This document shows, piece after piece, positions 7,028 through 15,038 of a stretch of 64,000 nucleotides of DNA. How positions within the stretch are numbered: the stretch's first letter is position 1; each line of letters starts with the position of its first letter. The stretch spans positions 1-64,000 of the forward strand of contig JAYTDA010000313.1 of the NCBI GenBank assembly GCA_043736155.1, read 5' to 3'. Under the pieces are notes generated by a model. That model was given only the letters and a program-made list of their open reading frames with translations. It ran no database searches and was not told the DNA's origin. The translations under genes were made by a program, and so were the position numbers. The stretch is from JANNRR01 sp043736155. Its GTDB lineage: Bacteria > Pseudomonadota > Alphaproteobacteria > Rhodobacterales > Rhodobacteraceae.

Positions 7028-8077
7028 ATGAACCGCGACCAGATTGAAACCGTGCTGGGCGGCATTCCTCTGCCAATCATTCTGATCGGTGCCGATCACC
7101 GGATCGCCGCCAGCAACGAACTGGCGCGGCTGCTGTTTGGCCCTCAGCTCCAGGGGCGCCACCATGCAACGGTGCTGCGCCACCCGGTGATGCTGGAGGC
7201 GATTGACCGGGTGTTGCGGCTGGGACAGGCCAGCGATGTCCGGCTGAGCCTGATGCAGGGCGGCTCGGAACTGCAGTTCCGCCTCAGCGCCAGTGCGCTG
7301 CCCGATACCGTCAATCCGCTGGTTCCGGCGGCGCTGATCAGTCTGGAAGACATGACCGCCGCCGAACAGGCCGAACAGATCCGCCGCGATTTCGTCGCCA
7401 ACGTCAGCCATGAATTGCGTACCCCGCTGACCGCGCTGCTGGGGTTCATCGAAACCCTGCAAGGGGCGGCGCGGCATGACCCTGCGGCGCAGACCCGGTT
7501 TCTGGAGATCATGGCCCGCGAAGCCGGGCGGATGAACCGGCTGGTCAGCGACCTGTTGAGCCTGAGCCGGGTCGAAGCCGGGGAACGGCTGCGCCCGACG
7601 GCGCAGGTGGATGCCGTGGCGCTGGTGCAAAGCTCGATTGTCGCCTTGCGGGCGCTGGCCAGGGGGCAGGGGGTCGAACTGGAACTGACCGGCGATGCCG
7701 GGCCCGCCATGGTGCAGGCCGATCCCGACCAGTTCCATCAGGTGATGCAGAACCTGATCGAAAACGCGGTGAAATATGGCGGCCCTGACAAGGTGGTGTC
7801 GATCCATCTGCGCCACGAACCGCGCGACCCCAGCCTGTTGCGGCCCTGCCTGGTGATCGAGGTGATTGACCGGGGCGACGGGATCGACGCCGAGCATCTG
7901 CCCCGGCTGACCGAACGGTTCTACCGGGTCGATTCGCATCGCAGCCGTGAAAAGGGCGGCACCGGGCTGGGGTTGGCGATTGTGAAACACATCATTGCCC
8001 GTCACCGCGGCCGGCTGCGGATTGAAAGCGAACCCGGCAAAGGCAGCCGGTTCAGCGTGATCCTGCCAATCGTCTGA
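7028..8077 (+). CDS. phoR: Phosphate-regulon sensor histidine kinase PhoR
   Basis: 349 residues from ATG 7028; frames extending upstream look non-coding. A PAS-like domain (about 1-105) starts with the pattern of a cytosolic sensor. It is followed by the dimerisation/phosphoacceptor helix with NVSHELRTPLTALLG (His128) and the ATPase domain with NLIENAVKYGG, DRGDGID and GGTGLGLAIVKHI. PhoR autophosphorylates and transfers phosphate to PhoB when phosphate is scarce. No transmembrane segment is visible at the N-terminus, unlike E. coli PhoR, so membrane tethering must be indirect or absent. It is followed by a Pho box and by pstB, phoU and phoB. Confidence 0.93.
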   Translation: MNRDQIETVLGGIPLPIILIGADHRIAASNELARLLFGPQLQGRHHATVLRHPVMLEAIDRVLRLGQASDVRLSLMQGGSELQFRLSASALPDTVNPLVPAALISLEDMTAAEQAEQIRRDFVANVSHELRTPLTALLGFIETLQGAARHDPAAQTRFLEIMAREAGRMNRLVSDLLSLSRVEAGERLRPTAQVDAVALVQSSIVALRALARGQGVELELTGDAGPAMVQADPDQFHQVMQNLIENAVKYGGPDKVVSIHLRHEPRDPSLLRPCLVIEVIDRGDGIDAEHLPRLTERFYRVDSHRSREKGGTGLGLAIVKHIIARHRGRLRIESEPGKGSRFSVILPIV

Positions 8078-8146
8078 TTGTGCGGCGTGTTATTTCCAAT
8101 CGGGTCTGACCCCTGTGTGACATCCGCGCGAATGGTTCCCTCCGAT

Positions 8147-8179
8147 TGTCATCAAACTGTTACACCACTGTCACAAAAC
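8147..8179 (+). promoter_or_regulatory. Pho box (PhoB operator), three 11-bp repeats
   Basis: Three consecutive 11-bp direct repeats, TGTCATCAAAC, TGTTACACCAC and TGTCACAAAAC, match the known PHO-box half-site (CTGTCAT-like, 11-bp spacing). PhoB dimers bind pairs of such repeats. The site lies about 180 bp upstream of pstB, where a pstS promoter would normally be. It should make pstB-phoU-phoB inducible by phosphate starvation. Confidence 0.85.
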
Positions 8180-8357
8180 CATTGCCACGACTGCTTAAAT
8201 CCGGACCAAAGGCCGCACTTTATGCCGACTGTGCAACAGGGCACCTTGGCAAATCGGCGCTGCAGGCTATTCTTGTTTGCTGGCGCCCTTGCCCATGCTG
8301 ACTGCGGTGGCCAGTGTGGCGCTCCGCCCGTTTCAACGCTGCTGACAAGGGCCTGCC

Positions 8358-9155
8358 ATGAACGACATGCGAATTGTGGAGAGAAACGTGGATGTAAACG
8401 AGGTCAAGATCTCTGCCCGCAATGTCCAGGTGTTTTATGGCGAAAACCACGCCATCAAGGATGTGAATGTCGATATCCGCGACAAGACAGTAACTGCCTT
8501 CATCGGACCGTCGGGCTGCGGCAAATCCACCTTTCTGCGCTGTCTGAACCGGATGAACGACACGATTCCGATTTGCCGGGTCGAAGGCGACATCAGGATG
8601 GATGGCGAAGACATCTATGACCGGAGCGTTGATCCGGTGCAGTTGCGCGCCAGGGTCGGGATGGTGTTTCAAAAGCCCAATCCGTTTCCGAAGTCGATCT
8701 ATGACAACGTGGCCTATGGCCCCCGCATCCATGGCCTGGCGCAAAGCCGCACCGATATGGATGAAATCGTTGAACGATCGCTGCGCCGTGCCGCGCTGTG
8801 GGGCGAGGTCAAGGACCGTCTGGCTGCGCCCGGCACCAGCCTGTCGGGTGGCCAGCAACAGCGCCTGTGCATCGCCCGCGCCGTGGCAACCGACCCCGAA
8901 GTGCTGCTGATGGATGAACCCTGTTCGGCGCTGGACCCGATTGCCACCGCACAGATCGAGAACCTGATCGACGCGTTGCGGTCGCAGTTTTCGGTGGTGA
9001 TCGTGACCCATTCGATGCAGCAGGCCGCCCGTGTCAGCCAGCGCACTGCCTTCTTTCATCTGGGCCATCTGGTCGAATATGGCGACACCGGCCAGATCTT
9101 CACCACCCCCCAGGACCCCCGCACCGAAAGCTACATCACCGGCCGGATCGGCTGA
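8358..9155 (+). CDS. pstB: Phosphate ABC importer ATPase PstB
   Basis: 265 residues, full length. Walker A is GPSGCGKS (about 50-57), the Q-loop lies in VFQKPNPFPKSIYDNVAYG, the signature is LSGGQQQRLCIARA, Walker B is LLMDEPCSALDP and the H-loop is VTHSMQQAARVS, all typical of PstB. It powers high-affinity phosphate uptake through PstCA and helps keep PhoR in the non-signalling state. The partner genes pstS, pstC and pstA, which usually precede it in Rhodobacterales, are not in this window. phoU follows after 10 bp. An ATG four codons downstream is an alternative start. Confidence 0.95.
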   Translation: MNDMRIVERNVDVNEVKISARNVQVFYGENHAIKDVNVDIRDKTVTAFIGPSGCGKSTFLRCLNRMNDTIPICRVEGDIRMDGEDIYDRSVDPVQLRARVGMVFQKPNPFPKSIYDNVAYGPRIHGLAQSRTDMDEIVERSLRRAALWGEVKDRLAAPGTSLSGGQQQRLCIARAVATDPEVLLMDEPCSALDPIATAQIENLIDALRSQFSVVIVTHSMQQAARVSQRTAFFHLGHLVEYGDTGQIFTTPQDPRTESYITGRIG

Positions 9156-9165
9156 GGGAGAGATC

Positions 9166-9891
9166 ATGCCAAACGAACTGCATATCGCATCCGCCTTTGA
9201 CCGCGATCTGGAGGCTATTCAGGCGCATATCATGAAAATGGGCGGGCTGGTCGAAGCCGCGATCCATAATGCCGCACAGGCGCTGGAAACCCGCGATGAA
9301 GAACTGGCGGCACAGGTCCGCAAAGATGACGCCCTGATTGACGCGCTGGAAGAAACCATCAACACCGAAGTGGCGCTGGTTCTGGCCATTCGCTCCCCGA
9401 CCGCCGGAGATTTGCGCACCGTGCTGTCGGTGCTGAAGATCAGCGCCAATCTGGAACGGATCGGTGATTATGCCAAGAACATGGGCAAACGCGCCACGGT
9501 GCTGGCGCAGATGACCCCGATCGACGGGGCAGCAGGTTCGGTGCGGCGGATGGCGCGGGCGGTGGAACTGATGCTGAAGGATGCGCTGGATGCCTATGTG
9601 CAGCGCAACGTCGAACTGGCCGCCGATGTCCGCGCCCGCGACCAGGAGGTGGATCAGATCTATAATGCGCTGTTTCGCCAGTTTCTGACCCACATGATGG
9701 AAGACCCGCGCAACATCACCCCCTGCATGCATCTGCATTTCATCGCCAAGAACACCGAACGGATGGGGGACCACATCACCTCGATTGCCGAACAGGTGAT
9801 CTATCTGGTCACCGGCCACATGCCGGATGATACCCGGCCAAAAGTCGACAATGTCGATTTTGGCACGCGTGAACCGGGCGGCAATACCTGA
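9166..9891 (+). CDS. phoU: Phosphate transport regulator PhoU
   Basis: 241 residues from ATG 9166, preceded by GAGGGAGAG. It is an all-helical protein with two PhoU three-helix repeats; the metal-binding E/DxxxD-type signatures are visible in LERIGDYAKNMGKRA and TERMGDHITSIAEQVIY. PhoU links Pst transport status to PhoR and prevents toxic phosphate uptake. It overlaps phoB by one base (TGATG), so the two are translationally coupled. Confidence 0.95.
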   Translation: MPNELHIASAFDRDLEAIQAHIMKMGGLVEAAIHNAAQALETRDEELAAQVRKDDALIDALEETINTEVALVLAIRSPTAGDLRTVLSVLKISANLERIGDYAKNMGKRATVLAQMTPIDGAAGSVRRMARAVELMLKDALDAYVQRNVELAADVRARDQEVDQIYNALFRQFLTHMMEDPRNITPCMHLHFIAKNTERMGDHITSIAEQVIYLVTGHMPDDTRPKVDNVDFGTREPGGNT

Positions 9892-10580
9892 TGGTGGCGC
9901 TGCAGCCTTTGGTTCTGGTGGTCGAGGATGAACCGGCACAGGGCGAAGTGCTGGCCTATAACCTGGCAGCTGAAGGGTTCCGGGTCGTGCTGGCACAGGA
10001 CGGCGAAGAGGCGTTGCTGCTGGTGGCAGAACAGCAACCCGATCTGATGGTGCTGGACTGGATGTTGCCCAAGGTTTCAGGCATCGAAGTGTGTCGCCGC
10101 CTGAAGATGCGCGCCGAAACCCGGGGTTTGCCGATCCTGATGCTGTCGGCCCGGTCGGAAGAGGTCGACCGGATCAGGGGGCTTGAAACCGGGGCCGACG
10201 ATTATGTCAGCAAACCCTATTCGGTGGCGGAATTGCTGGCACGGGTCCGCGCCTTGCTGCGCCGCACCCGGCCATCGACCACCGGCGAAGTGCTGCACTG
10301 GGGTGACCTGACGCTGGACGGCGAAACCCACCGGGTGACGCGCGGACCGCATGCGCTGCACCTTGGCCCGACCGAATACCGGCTGCTGGCGACCTTTATG
10401 GAGAAGCCGGGCCGGGTCTGGAGCCGCGATGCCCTGCTGGACCGGGTCTGGGGCCGTGATATCAATGTCGACAGCCGCACCGTCGATGTCCATATCGGGC
10501 GGCTGCGCAAGGCGCTGTGCCGGATGGGCGGTGATGACCCGCTGCGCACCGTGCGTGGCGCGGGCTATGCGCTGGGGTAG
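9891..10580 (+). CDS. phoB: Phosphate-regulon response regulator PhoB
   Basis: 229 residues. The receiver domain has acidic residues Glu12/Asp13, phosphoacceptor Asp56 in MVLDWMLP and the conserved Lys in YVSKPYSV. The C-terminal OmpR/PhoB winged helix ends with SRTVDVHIGRLRKAL and VRGAGYALG. When phosphorylated by PhoR it binds Pho boxes such as the one at 8147-8179, so its own operon is autoregulated. It is the last gene of the cluster; a GC-rich stem-loop at 10626-10643 follows. Confidence 0.96.
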   Translation: MVALQPLVLVVEDEPAQGEVLAYNLAAEGFRVVLAQDGEEALLLVAEQQPDLMVLDWMLPKVSGIEVCRRLKMRAETRGLPILMLSARSEEVDRIRGLETGADDYVSKPYSVAELLARVRALLRRTRPSTTGEVLHWGDLTLDGETHRVTRGPHALHLGPTEYRLLATFMEKPGRVWSRDALLDRVWGRDINVDSRTVDVHIGRLRKALCRMGGDDPLRTVRGAGYALG

Positions 10581-10625
10581 GGGCGGGGCGTAACCCGTTT
10601 CAGCATCAGAACCGCCGGACGCCCG

Positions 10626-10643
10626 TCTCCCGCCTGCGGGAGA
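10626..10643. repeat. Palindrome TCTCCCGC-CT-GCGGGAGA
   Basis: Eight-base arms separated by two bases, in the 105-bp gap between the convergent phoB and MelR-like regulator genes. It resembles CTCCCGC..GCGGGAG elements common in alphaproteobacterial intergenic DNA. It may act as a transcription end for one or both genes, although no T tract follows. Confidence 0.5.
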
Positions 10644-10685
10644 GGGGCCGGGGGGGCTTCGGCGCAAAGCACCCCGGGGCCTGTC

Positions 10686-11663
10686 CTAGCGCAGCGCCCT
10701 GTTGATGTAACTTCCGCGCAACCGGTTTGGCGGCACCCCGTAAGATGCCTTGAACTGCTGATAGAACTGGCTGATCGAGGTAAAGCCCGAGGCTTCGGCC
10801 ACCGTCGTGATCGGCATCGAGCTGTCGGTCAACAGCGCCCGTGCCCGCAAAAGCCGCATCCGGATCACGAACTGCTTCATCGGCAGCCGCATCACCTGGG
10901 TGAACAGCGACAGCGCATAATTCTGATGCAGCCCGGTGACGCGGGCGACATCGGCATTGCGCATCGGGCTGCCCAGATGTTCCATGATATGGCGCACCAT
11001 TGCCACCACATGCCGGATCTGGGCCGAAGACATCGCCCGGTCCTGCCCCATCACCGCCATCGGCTGGCGCAGATAGGTCAGATCGCCCAGCAAGGCCCGG
11101 CGCAGCATGGTGTTGATTTCCATTTTCACCACTTCGGTCCGTTCAAAATCGCCCGACCGGTAATCGGCATACCAGCGCTCGATGATCCCGGCGTCGCACA
11201 ATTGTTCCGGCAACAGCACGATGGCGCCCGACAGCATCGCCACCTGCAACTGTGCGATATGGGGCATGAACAGAAAGGCATCGACCGGCATGTAAACGTT
11301 GCACAGCCGAGGCTTTTCGGCGCCGGTCGGGATCACTTCGGTCAACTGATGTGGCACCCCGGCCCAGAACAGCACCAGCCGGCCTTCCGGCACTGCAATC
11401 ACCTCCCCATCGACCGAATAGAGCATGCTGGCATGCTTCAGGAAATTGCCTTCGATATGGCCGTGCCAATGCGGCATCGGCATCACCTGCGGTTCGAACA
11501 GCCGGATGCCAAACCGGCCAAAGGCGCGGGTGGTGTTGTAGAAGTGCCGTTCGGTTGACGGGGCGGCGTCGGCGGTTCGTGTGGATTTGGCTGCCACACC
11601 GGCATCCGGCCGACTTTGCCCGCGCCCGGTCCTGGCAACCGTTCCGGAATGCAGCGCCGCCAT
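10686..11663 (-). CDS. AraC-family regulator, MelR/AgpT-like, of the glycoside locus
   Basis: 325 residues. An N-terminal cupin-type sensing domain includes PMPHWHGHIEGNFLKHAS (about residue 62 onward) and LVLFWAGVPHQLTE, patterns I recall from MelR, the melibiose regulator. The C-terminal 100 residues hold two helix-turn-helix motifs: VARVTGLHQNYALSLFTQVM and TTVAEASGFTSISQFYQQFK, then GVPPNRLR. The first 35 residues are low-complexity, so translation may start later. It is divergent from the binding protein at 11826. The GH4 enzymes and sugar-type importer downstream fit a MelR-like activator induced by an alpha-glycoside. Confidence 0.9.
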   Translation of the reverse strand: MAALHSGTVARTGRGQSRPDAGVAAKSTRTADAAPSTERHFYNTTRAFGRFGIRLFEPQVMPMPHWHGHIEGNFLKHASMLYSVDGEVIAVPEGRLVLFWAGVPHQLTEVIPTGAEKPRLCNVYMPVDAFLFMPHIAQLQVAMLSGAIVLLPEQLCDAGIIERWYADYRSGDFERTEVVKMEINTMLRRALLGDLTYLRQPMAVMGQDRAMSSAQIRHVVAMVRHIMEHLGSPMRNADVARVTGLHQNYALSLFTQVMRLPMKQFVIRMRLLRARALLTDSSMPITTVAEASGFTSISQFYQQFKASYGVPPNRLRGSYINRALR

Positions 11664-11825
11664 CGTCGAATTGCCCCGATCTTAAGTTTCCGGAAAAGAA
11701 TGTCGGAAAACGATATTGCTGTAAAGCCCGTCCGGCCCCATCCTGCCTTCAAGGTCATCATCCGGCGCGAGGAGGCACCGGATTGACCGAAACGCGGCAG
11801 GCCCAACCTGCCGAAGGGAGGACAC

Positions 11826-13895
11826 ATGCAAAACAGTTTGAAACGCGCCGGGTTCGCGGCGCTGATGCTTGGCGTTTCGGCGGTGGCTCTGCACGCCGAA
11901 ATGATGGCCCCGACCACACCGCCCGACGCGCCGAAGTTTGACGCCCAGGGCGAACCGGTGTTCGTGAACCGGTCCGACATCGCCGACTATATGGCGCTGC
12001 CCACCTATTCGGAACCGGCATGGGTCACCGAGAAATTCGTCAACACCGGCAAGCTGCCGGCGCTGGCCGACCGCCTGCCGAAAGAGCCGATGGTCTACAA
12101 GACCGCCAACATGCCCGACGGCAACGGGGTTTACGGCGATGTGATGCGCCATGTGATCGGCGGCCGTCCCGAAGGCTGGAACTTCTGGGCCGGGCAGAGC
12201 TATGGCTGGGGCGGCATCGACATTGGTCTGGTCGAATGTCTGACCCGCACCGGTCCCTTGTTCACCGTGAACCCGACCGATCTGCAACCGATGCCGAACC
12301 TGGCAAAGGCCTGGGAATGGTCCGAGGATGGCAAGACCCTGACGGTGCATCTGATCGAGGGCGCCAAATGGTCGGATGGTGACGGCTTTGACACCGACGA
12401 TATCGCGTTCTACTGGAACGATGTCATCATGGATGCCGAAGTCACCCCACTGATGGGTGCGGCACAGGCGACCTATGGCGACGCCACGCTGGAAGTGGTC
12501 GACCAATACAGCTTCAAGATGACCTTTGGCACCGCTTTCCCGGAATCGGTGCTGTATGCCATGGCCTATGGCAACTTCTGCCCCGGCCCCAGCCATATCC
12601 TGAAGCCGAAACACCCGAAGTATGGCGGCGAAAGCTATGCTTCGTTCCACGATGCCTTTCCGGCCGATTTCATGAACTTCCCGGTCATGGGCGCCCATGT
12701 TGTGGTCGAGCACCGGCCCGACGATATCGTGGTGCTGCGCCGCAACCCCTATTACTGGAAAGTCGACGAATCCGGCCAGCAACTGCCCTACCTCGACGAA
12801 ATGCAGTATCGCCTGTCCACCTGGGCAGACCGCGATGTGCAGGCTGTGGCCGGTACCGGTGACTTTTCCAACCTGGAACAGGCTGAAAACTATGTGGAAA
12901 GCCTGAAAAAGGCAGCAGACCCGGCAAGTCCGGCCAAGCTGGCCTTTGGTCCGCGCACCATTGGCTACACGTTGCTTCCGAACCTGTCGGGCAACGGCTG
13001 GGGTGAACCCGATGCCCGGGGTCAGGCGGTGCGGGAGCTGAACCGCAACGCCGATTTCCGCATGGCGATCAGCTATGCGCTGGACCGGCAGCGGCTGGGC
13101 GACAGCCTGGTCAAAGGTCCGTTCACCACGATCTATCCGGGCGGCATCTATGCCGGAACCTCGTTCTATGACAAGGACAGCACGGTCTACTACCCGTTCT
13201 CGGTAGATTCTGCGAAAGCTGAACTGGAAAAGGCCGGACTGACCGACACTGACGGCAACGGCTTTGTCAACCTGGCCGGTGGCGACGATCTGAACATGAC
13301 GCTGCTGACCCAGTCTGATTATCAAACCGACAAGAACCTCGCCGAAGGCGTGGTGGCAATGCTTGCCGATGCCGGGGTGAAAGTGACGCTGAATGCCTTG
13401 ACGGGCAAGGATTTCGACAATGCCCGTGACAGCGGCAAGTTCGACCTGATCGTCCTGCGCAATGGAACCGAACTGATCACCGTTGTGCAGAACACCGCAC
13501 AGTTGGCGCCAACCGGACCGACAACCTCCTGGAACCACAAGGCCAATGCAGCGGGAGAGCTGGATTTGCTGCCATGGGAAACCCAGATGGTCGATACGGT
13601 CAACGCCTTCATCGGCACCCGCGATCCAGCGGAACGGGTGGCGCTGATGAAGACCTATCAGAAGCTCTATACCGAAAACCTCTACGGCATCGGTTTGACC
13701 GCCTATCCGGGTGCACTGATCATCAACAAGCGCTTCTCGAACATCCCGGCAGGCGCCCCGATCTTCATGTACAACTGGGCCGAAGACAACATCATCCGCG
13801 AGCGGGTGTTCGTGGCAGCCGACAAGCAGATCGGTGCCGAACTGCATCCGCAAACGCTGCCGGGCAAGCCGGGCGACGCTGGCGCGATGGAGTAA
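11826..13895 (+). CDS. Oligopeptide-family ABC substrate-binding protein, predicted oligosaccharide binding
   Basis: 689 residues with a Sec signal peptide (about residues 1-24, ending ALHAE). The SBP_bac_5 fold shows LAKAWEWSEDGKTLTVHLIEGAKWSDG, then RPDDIVVLRRNPYYWKVDE and the C-terminal YGIGLTAYPGALIINKRFSNI. Proteins of this size in the DppA/OppA family include sugar binders such as AgpA of Sinorhizobium, which serves alpha-galactosides. The GH4 genes downstream favour a glycoside rather than a peptide ligand. The start follows GAAGGGAGGA. A strong stem-loop after the stop probably protects this message and keeps it more abundant than the permeases. Confidence 0.88.
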   Translation: MQNSLKRAGFAALMLGVSAVALHAEMMAPTTPPDAPKFDAQGEPVFVNRSDIADYMALPTYSEPAWVTEKFVNTGKLPALADRLPKEPMVYKTANMPDGNGVYGDVMRHVIGGRPEGWNFWAGQSYGWGGIDIGLVECLTRTGPLFTVNPTDLQPMPNLAKAWEWSEDGKTLTVHLIEGAKWSDGDGFDTDDIAFYWNDVIMDAEVTPLMGAAQATYGDATLEVVDQYSFKMTFGTAFPESVLYAMAYGNFCPGPSHILKPKHPKYGGESYASFHDAFPADFMNFPVMGAHVVVEHRPDDIVVLRRNPYYWKVDESGQQLPYLDEMQYRLSTWADRDVQAVAGTGDFSNLEQAENYVESLKKAADPASPAKLAFGPRTIGYTLLPNLSGNGWGEPDARGQAVRELNRNADFRMAISYALDRQRLGDSLVKGPFTTIYPGGIYAGTSFYDKDSTVYYPFSVDSAKAELEKAGLTDTDGNGFVNLAGGDDLNMTLLTQSDYQTDKNLAEGVVAMLADAGVKVTLNALTGKDFDNARDSGKFDLIVLRNGTELITVVQNTAQLAPTGPTTSWNHKANAAGELDLLPWETQMVDTVNAFIGTRDPAERVALMKTYQKLYTENLYGIGLTAYPGALIINKRFSNIPAGAPIFMYNWAEDNIIRERVFVAADKQIGAELHPQTLPGKPGDAGAME

Positions 13896-13903
13896 CCGAC
13901 ACC

Positions 13904-13930
13904 GGGGGCGGGGCCTTGTGCCCCGCCCCC
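13904..13930 (+). terminator. Strong stem-loop between binding-protein and permease genes
   Basis: GGGGGCGGGGC-CTTGT-GCCCCGCCCCC is a perfect 11-bp GC stem 8 bp after the binding-protein stop, with no T run behind it. Similar intercistronic hairpins in ABC operons stabilise the upstream binding-protein transcript and reduce read-through into the permeases. Confidence 0.75.
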
Positions 13931-14009
13931 TCCTATTGCCTGTCGTGCCCTGCTTGGCGGTGCCAATTTGGGTGCCCCGCCCCCTCTGACTACAGAAAGC
14001 TCTCAATCC

Positions 14010-15038
14010 ATGTTGCGATTTCTGGTCATCCGCGTGATGCAGGCGATCCCCGTGCTGCTGGTGATGAGCATCATCACCTTTGCCATCATTCAGGCCCCGC
14101 CCGGCGACTACGGCGATTTCATCCGCACCAACATGATCATCCAGGGCAACGCCACGGTCGAGGCCGCCGAACGCGCCGCCGCCGCGTACCGCGAAAGCCA
14201 TGGGCTGAACGATCCGATGGTGGTGCAATATCTGGGCTGGATCTGGGGCATCGTCAGCCGGGGCGATTTCGGTCAGTCGTACCTGTATAACAAACCGGTG
14301 TCAGAAGTGATCATGGCGCGGCTGCCGATCACCATCGGCATCGCGCTGACCTGCCATTTTCTGGCGTCGCTGTTCGGCATCGGCTTTGGCATTCTGGCGG
14401 CGACGCGGCAATATACCTGGGTTGATACCCTGCTGTCCTTTGTGTCGTTCCTAGGCATGACCATCCCGCGGTTTCTGCTGGCGCTGATCATCCTGTATAT
14501 CCTCGCCTACAAGCTGAACGTGCAGGAAATCGGCTCGTTCTATTCGTCGAAATACGGTGGTCAGCCGATGTGGCTGGGCTGGTTCCAGTTCAACTGGGCC
14601 AAGTTCGGCAATCTGATCCAGCATATCTGGCCGGTGATCGCCGTCGCCACCATTGGCGGGCTGGCCTACAACATGCGGGTGATGCGGGCCAATCTGCTGG
14701 ATACGCTGAACATGCAATATGTCGAAACCGCCCGTGCCAAAGGGCTGTCCGAGGCCAGTGTCATCATGCGCCATGCGGTGCCGAATGCGCTGCACCCCCT
14801 GATCGCCTATCAGGGCGTGGTGCTGCCCTACATGCTGACCGGAGAGATCGAAGTGGCGATCGTGTTCGGCCTGGCCACCATCGGCCCCGCCATCGTCGGC
14901 TCGATGGGGATCGGCGATGTCTATGTCACCGCGTCGCTGCTGCTGGTGCTGGGGGCCACGCTGATTGTCGGCAACATCATCGCCGATCTGCTGCTGGCTC
15001 TGCTGGACCCGCGTATCCGGGTCGGGGGGGATGCGTGA
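14010..15038 (+). CDS. ABC transporter permease (DppB/OppB type)
   Basis: 342 residues from ATG 14010; the upstream in-frame extension is inside the spacer. The N-terminus MLRFLVIRVMQAIPVLLVMSII is the usual first helix, and about six transmembrane helices are visible. The EAA loop reads ETARAKGLSEASVIMRHAVPNAL, the site that contacts the ATPase. It forms the inner-membrane channel with the next gene product. Its stop overlaps the next start by one base (TGATG). The long periplasmic insertion around residues 40-70 is common in sugar-type members of this family. Confidence 0.92.
   Translation: MLRFLVIRVMQAIPVLLVMSIITFAIIQAPPGDYGDFIRTNMIIQGNATVEAAERAAAAYRESHGLNDPMVVQYLGWIWGIVSRGDFGQSYLYNKPVSEVIMARLPITIGIALTCHFLASLFGIGFGILAATRQYTWVDTLLSFVSFLGMTIPRFLLALIILYILAYKLNVQEIGSFYSSKYGGQPMWLGWFQFNWAKFGNLIQHIWPVIAVATIGGLAYNMRVMRANLLDTLNMQYVETARAKGLSEASVIMRHAVPNALHPLIAYQGVVLPYMLTGEIEVAIVFGLATIGPAIVGSMGIGDVYVTASLLLVLGATLIVGNIIADLLLALLDPRIRVGGDA

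Noticed and set aside
11682..14228. 848-aa minus-strand frame opposite the binding protein.
   Set aside because: Antisense shadow of a well-defined binding protein; no domain pattern.
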